Under the pieces are notes generated by a model that was not told where the DNA came from, did no database searches, and was given only the letters and a program-made list of their open reading frames with translations. Below, one piece after another: positions 44,660-57,736 of a stretch of 64,000 nt of DNA. Numbering within the stretch: position 1 is the stretch's first letter; every line of letters starts with the position of its first letter. The translations under genes and the position numbers were made by a program. This DNA is from Geosiphon pyriformis (taxonomy: Eukaryota; Glomeromycota; Glomeromycetes; Archaeosporales; Geosiphonaceae): positions 132,026 through 196,025 of the forward strand of contig JAAOMT010000561.1 in assembly GCA_016748015.1 (NCBI GenBank). The letters run 5' to 3'.

Positions 44660-47470
44660 ATTCTTTTACTTAGTTAAATTAAAATTAATATAACTTAGTA
44701 TATTTGTAAATATTAATTTTACGATTTTTACACAAACTAAGAAATTATGAATTTCTATTTGTAATAAAAATAATGAATTATATTTATTTTAAGATTTATT
44801 ATTTTTGTTTTAATATAATATATTAATATAAACGAAACAATATTACAGTATTTTATTATATATATAACAAAATAATTTAAATTTTATAAAGAATTAAATA
44901 TTAAATATTATTTTTAAAAGTTTATAATTGTTAATTTTATTTTAACAAATTTTTTGTTAATTTTATTTTGCAAAATTTTTCTTTTTAATTATAAAAAATA
45001 TTTTAATATTGTAATTGGTATTATAAAATTTTCAAATTTATAACAAAAAACAGAATTTAAATAAGCAAATTTGTTCAAAGAAGTATTTTTTAAATTGTAT
45101 TATAATTAAAATAAATATAAAAAGTTTTTTTTAATATTTAATATAATATAGTTTTAATGTAAATTTAAATAACTGGTTATGTATTATTTTTAATATAATT
45201 ACATTAAATATGTAATAATTAAATTGTATAAATAGTTGGTAATTGAACTCTTTTATATTAAAACATAATAAAAATAAATATTATATTTAAAAAATTTAAG
45301 TTTAATAATTAAATATTACATATAAATTTTAATTTAATTAATAAAATAACATATTTTTTATGATTAATTGAATTTTAATTTTTAAATAATATAATAAATA
45401 ATATATTTTTATTAATTTAATTTAATTTAATTTAATTAATTATTATTTACTTATTTATAATATATATTTTAAAATAAATATAATTTATGTATTTTATATA
45501 TAAATATATATATTTTTATTATAATAATAAATATAAATTAGTTAATATTTAAAATTATATAGTTTTATTAAATAAAATATAAAAACTCCAAAATAATTAT
45601 AATTTATATACTTGTTATATGTAATTAATTACTTAAATTAATTAAAACTATATTATACAAACAATTTAAAAAAATATATACAAATAATATCAATGTTTTT
45701 TCAGTTTTAAAAAATAAATTAGTAAATTAAAAAACTTTTTTTTATTATATTAAAACAACATAATTAACTTATATATTTATATTATATATAGATCATATTT
45801 ATAAAACGTAATAAAAAAAAAATTTATACTTATATTAAAATAATTTTTATAGTTTACTAAAATAAAATAAACAAAATTAATAATTTTTAAAAATATAATT
45901 TTGACATTTTATTTAAAAAAACAAATTTTTTTAGTTTAAACTTTAAAAAGCCAAATTTTTGATTATATTTATATATATTAAGATATTTGCAATTATATAA
46001 TTGTTTTTTAATAATAATAAGTAATTTTTTATAAAAAGTTTTTATATAGTAGATCTTAAAACTAAAAATTATTTAATTAATAAATCTAAAATAAATATAT
46101 TTATTAAAATACCAAATCAAAATTATTTTAATTTAGTTTATATTTTGAATTATATTTATATTAATATATTTTACAATATATTTTAATTTCTATTTAATAA
46201 ATTTTATTAAATTATATAAATTTTTAACAAAATATTATGTATTATTTAAAAAAATTATCAAAAAAGAAAATCAAAAAAAATCAAGCTTTTAGGATTAAGT
46301 TTTTTATAATAATAATAATAATAATAATAATTTTAATTATAGATTAATTATTATTAAAATCAATATTATTAGAAAACAAAAAATAATAATTTTTATTTAA
46401 TTAATCTAATTTTTGAAATTAAATAATTTAATAAATTGATTAAATAAAATTATATATAAAAATATAACTTGTTTTATTTTTAAAACCAATAATAATTAGT
46501 TAAAAATTAATAATAATTAGTTAAGAACCAATATTTTAAATAAAACAGTCAATAATTAATTTAAATTAAAATTGACTAATGTATTTTTATTGTTATTGTC
46601 TAAAATATATTTTTTTTTAATTAATAGTTATAATAAAACTAAATATTATAATTAATACAGATAATATAAAACTGGCAAGAGTTAAAAAAACAAAAAACCA
46701 AAGCTCTATTTTTCATAAAAAAAAGTTAGCTTTAAAATAATAAAGCTAATACCAAAAGAAAAATCTTTTAAAATTTTAAAAAAATTGCTATTAATTATAA
46801 TAAAAAGTTAAAAAGATTGTTTCTTAGCTGTTTTGACTTTTTTAGTTATTTAAGCAACAGTAAAAAAAATAATAAAAGAAAAAGATAATTGAGTTATTAA
46901 TTTTTTATAAAAAAATTTAAGTTCTTGAAAAGAGAAATTACACTAAGATTACTTTAAATAAGTTTTTTTTGAAAAAACATTAAAGAAAAAAACTTTTAAC
47001 CAAAAACAAAAATGATTATCTATTTAAGAAAAATGTTTTTACAAAGTACTATCAAGCAGTTTTAATAATCACAAGTGTTTTATTGATAAAAATAAATTAT
47101 TTTGGTTTTAAAGTATTTTTTTTTATAAAATTAATTAATAAATTAAAACCAATATATATATATATATATTTAAACATAATAATATTTTTAAGCAAATTTA
47201 AAAATAAAATATTTGTTATTAAAAAAAATAAAAGTTAATAATTAACACTGTTTATTTCTAATTTAATATATTAATAAAAAAGAATAATATTATATAATTT
47301 AAAAATTATTATATTTAATTATAAAAATTTAATATTTTAAATTATTAATTTAAGGATATATTAAACGTTGAACATTCATAATAAACAGTAAAATTAAGAT
47401 TTTATAAAATACTTGGTTATTTTTATTTTTATTAATTAAAAAATTATTGAATAAGTTTTAAAAGAGTAAT
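44660..47470. other. AT-rich island with microsatellite, no gene
   Basis: About 2.8 kb of almost pure AT starting just after the GDPase start. It contains an (ATA)n microsatellite at 46305-46331 and poly-T and poly-A runs. The part at 46.6-47.1 kb loosely resembles 2.45-2.8 kb. Likely decayed transposon sequence; no domain was recognised. Confidence 0.5.
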
Positions 47471-47874
47471 TTATCTTTTCGAAAAGGCTAAGAATTTATT
47501 TTAGCAATTTAGAACATATGAGTTATGAAGGATAAGTTATTTGATATGCGGGTTGTGGCAAATCATTGTATAATTACCAAAGAGGAGATAGATTGATTTG
47601 AATTTATTTATAGAAATGGTTGACTTTCACAATCAAAAACTTGGCATACCAGGAAAGATAATATATCATTTTACAAAACCTGTTGTACAACCATTTTCTA
47701 TTTTTTTTTACACCCGCTTCTGTTTATCCAAACATAATCTCTTTATTTTGCCAAGCAGTGTGTTAAACGATTCTCTGGTTTTGACACCGCTTATAATTAT
47801 TTTATGTCAAGGTTTTTTACCGCCTAGAGTTTTTGGAACACCAAGCTATATTAGCTCTTTGGTTTTGCACAGTA

Positions 47875-47907
<33 letters not shown>

Positions 47908-48186
47908 GAGATCATGTCACAAAGCCCTGAATTACAATAGAATACTGCAGAAAAAGGAGGTAATCTTGGCTGTTGTTGATCGTGTAACAGTTCATTAACC
48001 TATTCGAAAATTCCTATAAATTGTCGTGAACAGCGGAACTACAATTATCTGTTATTCCTTAAAGATCTTAAACTTGAGTTTTCATTTAAAAGACTTTTAA
48101 TTTTTTCAAAAAAACTTCCTTTTCAAACTCATAATTCCGCCATCTTCAATTAGATATATTTTTTTTTAAATAGCCTATTAGAAATT
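47471..48186. other. Upstream region of the C-CAP gene
   Basis: Ordinary intergenic sequence. A 103-codon open frame (47598-47909) runs into an (ATT)n microsatellite at 47874-47908, which gives it a poly-Tyr end. It has no recognisable motif and is not called. Confidence 0.45.
47874..47908. repeat. (ATT)n microsatellite
   Basis: About eleven uninterrupted ATT units. Confidence 0.9.
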
Positions 48187-49245
48187 ATGAGTGAATTACA
48201 AGTATCAAATATTAACCAAATGTTTCGAAAAAGGAAATTCATTGTAAGTATTTTTACTTAATTAAACTAAAATTCAGAAATTTGATGTTCCAATTTTTTT
48301 TTTTATGATCTTTATGGTAGAATAGATCTCACGCTTTGAGTTACTAATTAACAAAAATATTGTACTTGATATCTGGTATAGTCAAATGAAAGTGGACAAG
48401 TTAAGACTCTCGACAATGAGACTATTCCTTCCGACTCTACGATATATTTGAGAAATTGTGTTGATAGCCAGTATGTATTGAATGGTCTTTTTACCAAGGT
48501 CATGATTGGTAATTATCTTGAGGGTTTTTGAGAATTGAAGGAAATGGTAATTCTGATAAGATAATTGGAAATTTAATGAAACTTTTAAACAAAGTATTGC
48601 CTTTTTAATTAGAAAGTTGCAAAAACCTCGTTTTGATTGTAAATGAGAGAATCAGAACCTCCATCATTGAAATTTGGGCATCGCAGAATGTTAAACTGGA
48701 GGTAATTTTAAAATTTTTAAAATTTAAATAATATCAAAACAAATTTCTCCAAGGATATTTTTTAATTCGAGACCAAAAAATGAATATTTTTACTTTTAAT
48801 TTAACAGGTGAATAAACAGATTCAAACAATTCAAGTAGACGATTGTCACGATATAGATGTTAAATATTCGGATCCACAATATTTTTATTCAGTTGTATGG
48901 ACTGGCACTGAGAGATTGGGTTTGAGAGTTGTTGAAAATGGCGAGGGTAAGATGTTTTATCATAGAATTTTGTATTTAATTAAAGGAACTTTCTATTCCC
49001 AATATATTTCCCAAAATTCATTAACAAAACGTTATTTGCTTTTTCAAGTCAAATACTCGACCACGATTGGGAAAATTGAGTCTGAATCTGAGAGTGAAAC
49101 AGCAGAAGCTCTTTATAAGGCTCAATTCATTACTCGATTGATTGATGATAAGCTTACAAGCGAGGAATTGATTCGTGCCGAAAAAGGATTTCCCATAACA
49201 CAACGTGAATTGCAAGAATGGAAAGAAAGAAACGGTGTAGCCTAA
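48187..49245 (+). CDS. C-CAP/cofactor C-like domain protein (stand-alone)
   Basis: A small protein built almost wholly of the beta-helix domain found at the C-terminus of cyclase-associated protein and in tubulin cofactor C. Five exons: 48187-48243, 48382-48508, 48613-48701, 48808-48946, 49049-49245; 202 aa, phases consistent. The start MSELQVSNINQMFRKRKFI fits a short linker-like N-terminus. Beta-helix rungs with the CAP pattern are visible: IYLRNCVDSQYVLNGLFTKV, MIESCKNLVLIVN, IIEIWASQNVKLEV, IQTIQVDDCHDIDVKYSD. The last exon is acidic then Lys/Glu-rich helical (EELIRAEKGFPITQRELQEW). No N-terminal adenylate-cyclase-binding or proline-rich part of a full CAP is present upstream, so this is not a classical CAP. 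The last intron (102 nt) is in frame with no stop, so retention would still give a protein. The specific function is unknown; actin or tubulin handling is an inference from the fold. Confidence 0.8.
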
Positions 49246-49976
49246 TATATTGTAGAGAATAACTTTAAATATTTAAGAGAAACAAAAATATATTTTCAAG
49301 TTTAGAGTTATTATTATTATTATTTTGAATAATAATATAAAAGATATTTGATAAAGATCGATTTTTATTATTATACAAAGTATAAAAACTTTTTATAAAA
49401 ATAAAAAGATTAAGAAAAAGCTTGTTGATAATCTCATTAGGGGTAGGAGGGGGTATTTATTCAATAGACACCAACAGTTTTCAAAATCTAATAAAAGCTA
49501 TCGTTTTTGGCAAATAAGATAAGATTACATAAGAAAAGACAAATTTGGAAAAAAGATATTTTAGAATAATTCAAAGATTTTCGATATATATATCAATAAA
49601 AACCATAATTCATGCTAAAAACAAAACAATGATTTTTTTAAAAAAGTTTGACTAAATATTATGAATGATGCAATTTAAAGAGTCACAAAAAAGGAAATTC
49701 TGAACAGATGATTTAAAAGGACGTCTTGTTCATCTTGTTCGACAATTTAAGTGAGTAAACTGTGATCATAGTGAAATATTAGTTTGTTTGTCTTTTCAGG
49801 TTGTATCCAGCATTGTGACGCTTGGTTGAGGTGACGCGATTTAGAGAATTATGGGTTCAACCTAGTAGCGTAATGAAAATATTGGCTCGGTTTATTTAAA
49901 ATTTTGATATTTATTAAAATTCAATTAATACTAAATTTGAGATTGCAGGTCTGGTTTAATTTAGCAACAAAGTGTT

Positions 49977-50064
49977 TCTTCCTTCCTTCCTTCCTTCCTT
50001 CCTTCCTTCCTTCTTTCCTTCCTTCCTTCCTTCCTTCCTCCCTTCCTTCTTTCCTTCCTTCTTT
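49977..50064. repeat. (CCTT)n microsatellite
   Basis: About 88 bp of CCTT units with a few single-base interruptions. Confidence 0.92.
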
Positions 50065-51582
50065 CAATTTTCAAAATATTTTAATTGACAACAATGATGA
50101 AATCTAGAAAACCAAAAACTCTCGTGAGGATTAAACCTTTATTTCATTTTGATCCAAAGAATTCTCAGCTTATTTATTATTATTTTACAATTTAAAAAGC
50201 AATTATCAAGATATTTCACCTAAATTCACTTATTTTAAAGATATTTCACCTAATAACTTTGCCTCGAAAAAAAAAAAGCTATTTACTACAAGATTTAACG
50301 ATTAGTTGATGAAGTCAGCATTCGAGATAATTTTTTGTTATTGGTTATTTTTATTTTTTCTTTCAAGAGAAAGATTCTAATAGAGAATCTGAAATAGTTT
50401 TCCTTATATTAAAAATTTTTATTTCTTTTCATAAATGAACATGTATCAACTATCGGCAATGGAAAAGAATAAAGGAAATGAGAGAAAAAGAAAGAGAAAA
50501 AAAGGAAAGTGTTAGTCGTAACTATACAGAATTACCTTTTGTTTTGTTTTAAGCCATGAGATCAGAAAAAAATATATACAAGAAAGTCTAGAACATAGGG
50601 AAAAAAAATCATTTTCAAAAAAAAAATAATCTCCGGATATTTTTAATTCTTGATTACCCCTTCTCAAGTTTAGCTAGTTGCTGATCAATACCGAACCCAA
50701 CTTACTGAACATTCTACACAAATCGGGCTTTTTTCAAAATCTCCAAAATTGGAAAAAGCTCATATCATAATATTGATAATTTCAAAAAAAATAATTTATT
50801 ATTATTTTAATTAGAAACAGGGTAAATGATACTTAATGAAATCATAATGAAGTCATTGATTAACATAATGGTTATTTTTTCGCGCATTTTAAATGAGAAA
50901 ATGATGATGATAATGATGAAAATCACTATACTATTATCATCTTGAGAGAAAAATATTATTAAATGATATGATATTTATATGATAATATATGATGTTATAC
51001 GATATATGATATTACCTGAAACTTTATTTCATAGAAATTCCATGGAAATCTGTATCAAATATTCGGAATTCATAAAAAATATGGAAAATTCCTCATACAT
51101 TTCTCTGCAGAAATAAACTTTTTTATCTTTCTATTCGAAAGAATTCTGTAAAACAGGGTAAATTTTTTGTAAAATTGATAATAATAAAACAAGTTTTTAT
51201 TTGAATATGGAATAATGATCACAGAGATTATAAAGAGAAAATATTATTATATATATATAAATGTACTAAAAAATTTAAAAACAATAACACAGCCTACCTT
51301 CTATAATTATCCATAGATTTTCGTTTAATTAAAAAAGGAGAATTTTTTGCGAATTTAATTATTATTTTGGTTTCATATAAAATTCTAAAATTAAAATTTT
51401 CCCACTTGAGAATTGATTGGTAATGTATTTTATAGTTTGAAAATTACTTTAAAATAGTTGTAATTTAAATGAAAACCAAAAAAAATCTTTGGTGATACTT
51501 ATTACAACATTATATATTTAATGGATTGTTTACATAAAACAAAGATTTTTAACCTGTGCTCCTTATTCTTTCATGCGTAATA

Positions 51583-51584
<2 letters not shown>

Positions 51585-51663
<79 letters not shown>
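51585..51663. repeat. 79-base poly-T tract
   Basis: Uninterrupted run of T. Its true length may be unreliable, since such runs are hard to assemble. Confidence 0.9.
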
Positions 51664-51667
<4 letters not shown>

Positions 51668-51958
51668 ATCAATTTTAAGAAAAATTTTTTTTTATATAAC
51701 TTTGAAATTTAAAACCCTTTAGATCCAATTAAATTTAAAGACACTTTTGGAAAAAAATAATCTTTTTAATCATTTTCATTTTTAAGTTTAACTCTATTAA
51801 CCTTATTTTCACGTTTTTCTCTAACTCTATCACTAAAAAATCCCTAGTATGCAGGAAATTTTCTAATTTATTAATGATCAATTATCATTAACATTTTAAT
51901 ATGATTATGATTATAATTATATTAAGATTACAATTATTAAGATTATAATTATAATTAT

Positions 51959-51959
51959 A

Positions 51960-52011
<52 letters not shown>
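51959..52011. repeat. (ATT)n microsatellite
   Basis: About seventeen ATT units following a TAATTATAA-rich stretch. Confidence 0.9.
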
Positions 52012-52012
<1 letters not shown>

Positions 52013-53182
52013 GATTTTATTATTGATGTTTTGGGAAAATAAATCATATAACATATCATAAAATATAATGAAACTATTATGTTTCCTAATAATTTGTGAT
52101 TTTTAAAAAAGTGATTGGATTAAATCATTGCCAATCACTCATAAAAGTAGCAACAACAACAACTCCGAAACAAAAATGACAAAAAATTTTTTTTAACAAA
52201 CTTCCTTGCCTACTTTCCTTGGCAAACTTCGATGACCTATTTTTTTATCCTTTTTCGTTAAAAGTTAATCCAGATAAACAATTGAATATTGAAATCGACT
52301 AATGTTAAATTATTTTGACCCTTTAAAGATAAGAATCCAAATATTATTTTACTGGTAATATTTGCATAAATAAAAAAAAGTTTCTTTTCAATACATAAAA
52401 AAAAAAGAAAAATTATTTTATGAAAGAAAACTTATATTTTGTCGTGATTAAACTACTCCCCATTTTTGGAAATTTCCATTTTTTTTTTTTTTTTTTGAAA
52501 TCTTTGATGTTACCCAATTAAAATTAAACTACCGTGTCGTACGACTTTATTTTAAACTTATAGTTGTTCCCCTGGTCCTCTTCATCTTTTTTTATTTTGC
52601 ATCTATCATCATCATTTTCTAACTATATTTTTTTGAAAATTACAATTTTCCTCATAGAAAAAAGATTTTTATTATGGGACCGTGAAACAACCGCAGCATC
52701 TTTTAATGTGTAGCACTCAAACGGTAACACTTTAATCATTATCATTTCCGATTTTAAGTCTAACCGGAAATTTGTTCGTTAATAAAGTAACAACACAGAG
52801 CAACGTTTAAACTCCAGCTACTTAAAAGGCCCCAAACAAGTTTCTTTTATTTACATAATCTTTGTTTTGTCTAATATATTTTCTAAATATATTTTTAATA
52901 ATCTACTATTACTTTTATTTTTAAATTTTTTTTTTGCTCCTTCCCAATACTCGAGAAAACAACTCGTTCTTTTCCTCTTCCCTCTCCTCTCGTTTTTCAT
53001 TTTTGTTCCTTTAAAAATTACCCTAAATAACCTTTTCTTTTCCTTTTTTTTCCTTCTACCAATTTCTTTCATTGTCTTTTTGTGCTTATAATTCTACTAT
53101 TTGAAAATTTTTTTAACTTCTCAAGTATATTACCCATTGACAATTCAAAAATCACCCCCTCCTCACAAAACAAAAACAGTCA

Positions 53183-56100
53183 ATGAACAAAACAATAAAA
53201 ATTTTCCCACATCGTACGGTGTGGCGAATATCACGAAATTTTACAACGAAAGGACTTTTAATTTTTCTCATAATTTTCCTATCATTAACAAATATAACAC
53301 CAACCTTAAAAGCTCAACAAACAAACTCAGGACTAGGTCCAAAGGTCACCTCAATACCATGGCGTGCGGCTCACTCTGCAGTCATGATACAAGACTCCAT
53401 GATAATTTTTGGTGGTGTTTCGAGTTCGAATATATTTGATGATCCCATGGGTTCGAATCAAGTTATGGTATGGAATGCGCAAACGTTTAGTTGGTATTTG
53501 CCACAAGTCAATGCACAAAATGAGGCCTCGGTATTACCACAAAAATTCGTACCAGCTGTACAGTTAACTTCGGGTGGTAAGGCTTTGATGTTGTTGTCGA
53601 ATGTTACTGGATCTAATCCCATTCAATCACAACTTGCGAGGTTGGATGTAAATTTTTGGAGTTGGGATTTACCAGCTTCAAGTCAAACTTGTAAGCTTTA
53701 TTATTTTGTCAATAATTCATTTCTTCAAAATTGATTTTATATCTCTAAAAAAAAAAAAAAAAAAATTTTTCATCCATTTCTATTAGTCAACCCGCCAGAT
53801 CTTGGCATTGGTGTCAGTTTTACCGCTATCAATGATAAAATTTATAGGTATGGCGGAATGTCTCTCAATTCGGGAAATTCAAAAGGTGGGGTGGTGAATT
53901 TATTGTGGACTGTGGTGAGTCTTTACGCAAGAAACTTTTTTAGACTGGATCCTTTGTTACTATTTTTCAGCTCTCTTTTTCTTGTTTCTTATTTCTAAAA
54001 TTCTATAACTTAATTTGAATTAGGATGCAAACACACTCATGTGGGGTCAGGGTCCCAATGGACCCACGCTTGCCTACCATTCTGCTTGTTACATGTCAGA
54101 TTTTATGATTATTGTAATGTTTGGTGGTCAAGACGCCGATTTCAGGATCCTCAATACACTCAATATTTATAATATACAAAGTAAATCTTGGAAGTTAGAT
54201 GTTCAAACTTCTGGAGGATCCCCTCCTAGGTAGGTGAAATTTTAATTTTTTACTTTCTCAAAACTTAAATTTTTATTTCTCTTCACTTGATTCATTTTGA
54301 TTCGACTTACTTTTTCATCACCTATCATTTTTAGTCCACGCCGAGCTCACACTGCTGTATGTACTTCTAATAAAATGATAATTTTCGGCGGGGGAACAAC
54401 TACCGCAGCTGATGATGCAGTATGGCTATTAACAGCATCATCAGACGAAGATTTTACCTGGTCTAACCCAAAATTGATCAATCAAAGCAAGGGTCCAGGA
54501 GGGAGATTTGGTATTTCTATTTCTATTTTTTCTATTTTTTTTTTCAGAATTTAAATTAATTTATCTTTTGAAAGCTTTTTTTTAATTTTAAATATTTCAT
54601 GCAAAGGTCATTCTGCTGTATTAAATGGTAGAAAAATGTTGGTTTATGGAGGAGCTGGAAGTCAAAATGGTGATACCAATGTTTATATGCTGGATACTGT
54701 TGCTTGGAATTGGACCGCTATCACATCAGATAGTAGAGATAATTCTTTAATTACTTCAAACATAAATGTAGCCATCGGCACAAGTAAAAATGGCGTCAAT
54801 AAGACAAACCGTATTGTAGCAATAGTCGCTGGCGTCATTGGAGGGCTCTTAATTCTCCTGATACTGATCACAATAATTATGATTGTTTATCGGCGATCTT
54901 ATAATCAAAGTAATGGAAGTTATTGTGGTCGACGAACTAGTAATATGAGACAATTTGGTAACCGTTTTAATATCGACGAGGAAGATCGAGCTCGTGATCT
55001 CAGTTATCATTCTACTGATGATCCTAGTGTTGATATAATGGCAAATCGTGTGAGCAGGGATCGAAGATCGACCGCAATGTCATCTGATTTATTGATTCCA
55101 ACTCCGGCCGCTGCTAGAGTTGCTAATAAAGATACAATATTAAATGCCGCGGCAATACCCGTTCTATTTAACAACAATGACAAATCTCAAATTTCATATT
55201 CAAGAAATGTCCTTAACCCTCTCGCTGGTCATCGATTATCAGCGATTTCTAGTAATAGTGATAATAACTTCGGTATTTCGTCACCAAAAAATCTCTACGA
55301 AGAAGAACAAGCAGATGGAAGTAGATGGACTTTTGTTTCTTCACCACAACAACAATCTGGTGTCACCCCTCCAATACGATACATGGCACCTAATCGGGAT
55401 GTACCTTCAGGCGCTGGTCGGCATGTGAATCATGGTTCACCGGCACTTTCACCTAATTCTTATGATTCTTCTTGGATACGTAAATATTATATTGAGGACG
55501 AAGATGATGACTCTGTAGGTTTGGGTGTTCACCTTGCTCGCCCGGTCACACCACCAGAAGTGATTGTAACTGCTCCTCGAGTTCCTCCAAATTCTGCACA
55601 TATGTCCCCTACTCTACCGCCAGAGTATACTAATGGTGCTGGGATTGTACATAGTGGGCACCAACGAATGAGCGCTCCAGTTTTAAATACTGACAATGAT
55701 AGAGTAATGGACAATTCTGTGTCAGGAATAGATGGTTCAACGATACCGAGTGGTGGTGTAATATATGATGGACTGAGTCCGTTAGATCGTATTGCAAGAT
55801 TATTTTCTGGTGATGATGTGGCTGGTTCTATATTAAGAAGTGAAAAAGAAAGTGTCAATTATCTCCCAAACCAGTCTAACTTTCAACGGCAACCTCAGCA
55901 GACTATGACATATTCAGGGTTATCTGAAGATCATTTACCTTTTCGAACAGGCGAGGATGAATTATACGGCAATGTACCAGAACATTCTTCAGCTGAAGAT
56001 GCCCATGACTTGAAACATAATCCAAATTCAAGAGAGACAATGTCGATGCAAAGCTCAGAGGAGGCTGTTAATACTGGCATTACAGACTCTAGAGATGAGC

Positions 56101-56228
56101 GTAATCAACGGATGTTCGCTAATGATATGGCAATTCAAAGTGATGAGGACGGTAACGGTGTCAAAAGTGGCAGGTCAAGTCACGACAGTGTGAACAAAAA
56201 TAATCGCACAAGTCAGGAACGGCGATAA
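53183..56228 (+). CDS. Kelch-repeat single-pass membrane protein with long cytoplasmic tail
   Basis: Five exons: 53183-53690, 53787-53914, 54024-54229, 54335-54510, 54607-56228; 879 aa, phases consistent. A hydrophobic N-terminal segment (about residues 22-43, KGLLIFLIIFLSLTNITPTL) looks like a signal peptide or anchor. Kelch beta-propeller repeats follow, with their Gly-Gly and Arg/His marks: WRAAHSAVMIQDSMIIFGGV, IYRYGGM, YHSACYM and MFGGQ, PRRAHTAVCTSNKMIIFGGG, GHSAVLNGRKMLVYGGAGS. A membrane helix (about 409-434, IVAIVAGVIGGLLILLILIT) precedes a basic YRRS stop-transfer and a 445-residue tail rich in Ser, Asn, Asp and Pro with low complexity. The layout is type I: propeller outside, tail in the cytosol. 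Role unknown; an adhesion, polarity or sensing role is possible, but no ligand or partner can be read from the sequence. Confidence 0.88.
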
Positions 56229-56855
56229 AAATTCAAATAGTGTGTACTTCCCAAAAAACATTCATTCCCGAAATAGAACTTCATGCTGAACTTTTCGATG
56301 TAGCAATTAAGTGATGGTGAGAGTCGTGGTGTTGAATTGAGAGAAAAAACAATGGTCGTTTAGGTTTCATTTTTATCAATATTTATATTGATATAGACAA
56401 GATCTGAAAGAATGAGCATCTTTTTTTGTTTAATGCCTAAAATTTTTAGATGTTGATCTCACACTTTCTTCTATTTTCCAATCTGTACTTTTGTATTATT
56501 CTTTTTTTTGTTTCATTTGTATTTTCTCACTTTCTCGATAACTCATGAGCAACACCTTTTTTATTTTGAATCTGCTCAAAAAAAAATTTTCATGCCATTT
56601 GTAAATTTCTGGAATATCGTTGATTAGTTGTTTTTGTTTCACCCTGAGCAAAGCTCCAGAGTATTGGAATAAAAACTTTTGTTACCAACGTCTGTCCCCT
56701 TTTTCTAAAGGAAAACGTTCTCAGGACCAATACAAATGTGAAAGAACTTTGACTTGGGTAAATAAGATGCGTGCTTTCAAAAATTAATATTAATATTTAA
56801 AGCTGAGTGGGATATTTAAATATAGATTTGACCGGTTAATATCAACAGATCGATC
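56229..56855. other. Intergenic region between convergent genes
   Basis: 3' flanks of the kelch gene and of the four-helix membrane protein gene. TTCTTTTTTTTGTTTC-type pyrimidine runs occur but nothing else was recognised. Confidence 0.45.
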
Positions 56856-57736
56856 TTATTCAATTCTCTGATACCGCCTGTTTTTCCACCAAAGCCATAA
56901 TCCGGTACCACCCAACATAGCAGCATTGACCCAATTCAAAATTGTTGAAGATGAGGCAAGGGCAAAGGCGACATCATATGATTCATATGCAAACATACCC
57001 GAATTATTTTTCAAGTAATCAATAGTATAGATTGCATTAGTTTGTAGAGCCGCTATAAAATGAATTTAGTTGTTCAACATGAGTTAATAAATTAAAGACA
57101 ATAGAGATGTTATGTCATAATTAAAGGCTCACCCGATAATGCAAACATCCCTGTAGCCCACATCCATGCATTAGTTCGATGACTCGAGTCAGGCATTAAG
57201 ACGAAAAAGAATAAATATAATAAAGCGATAGTAGAAATGAAGGCCGCAAGGATCAGATCATAAATAGCTGCACTCCAATTGTCGCAAAACCCTTCTTCGT
57301 TACAGTCACCATAATCTTCCAAGGGAAAATTGCGACAACCGCCAACCAGCGTGGAGCATTTCTTGAGAAAAGGAAAAAAAATTAAAAGATAATAATTACT
57401 TTTAACTGTGAAATTATTTTTTGCTTTACCTTGAAAAGGCCATAGCTCGTAACTGTTTTATTAGGTCTTGGAGTTTCGAAATATAACCTGATTAAATAAA
57501 ACAAAATTTCTAAATGGTGAGAGTCCGATACAAGGAAAGACGGGCACTAACTAATAATTCAATTTTTTTTAATCTCTACTAAATTATTGACAAAAACTAC
57601 TTTTTCAAAGTTTTAGTGAGAACTGTAGAATCCCATTAATTCCTTACCAACGAGGAATCAATAAAGAAATAACTGACACCACGAAAGAACAGGCAAAAAT
57701 TGAAAAGCTGACAATGTAAACTGCAACAGTCACCAT
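56856..57736 (-). CDS. Small four-helix membrane protein, uncharacterised
   Basis: Four exons on the minus strand: 57736-57648, 57487-57430, 57361-57133, 57052-56856; 190 aa, phases consistent, all GT-AG. The start MVTVAVYIVSFSIFACSFVV leads straight into helix 1, ending SLLIPRW. A loop follows with four Cys (KCSTLVGGCRNFPLEDYGDC and FCDNW). Helix 2 is IYDLILAAFISTIALLYLFF. Helix 3 is around MWATGMFALSGAL. Helix 4 is around STILNWVNAAMLGGTGLWLW, with a basic C-terminus (KNRRYQR). The order of helix, Trp/Cys-containing loop and three more helices resembles claudin/PMP22/SUR7-like tetraspan proteins, but no family signature is firm. I do not recognise a specific function. Confidence 0.75.

Larger units (their letters stand above)
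49246..53182. other. Long intergenic region rich in simple repeats
   Basis: About 3.9 kb without a supportable gene. It contains a (CCTT)n tract, a 79-base poly-T run, an (ATT)n tract and smaller poly-T runs (listed separately where long). A 67-codon frame over the CCTT tract and the Leu/Phe-rich frames near 52.9 kb are repeat artefacts. The right end is the promoter of the kelch gene. Confidence 0.5.

Noticed and set aside
47598-47909. 103-codon frame ending in poly-Tyr
   Set aside because: The end is a read-through of an ATT microsatellite and the rest shows no conserved feature.
49904-50107. 67-codon frame rich in Leu-Pro-Ser-Phe
   Set aside because: Produced by the CCTT microsatellite.
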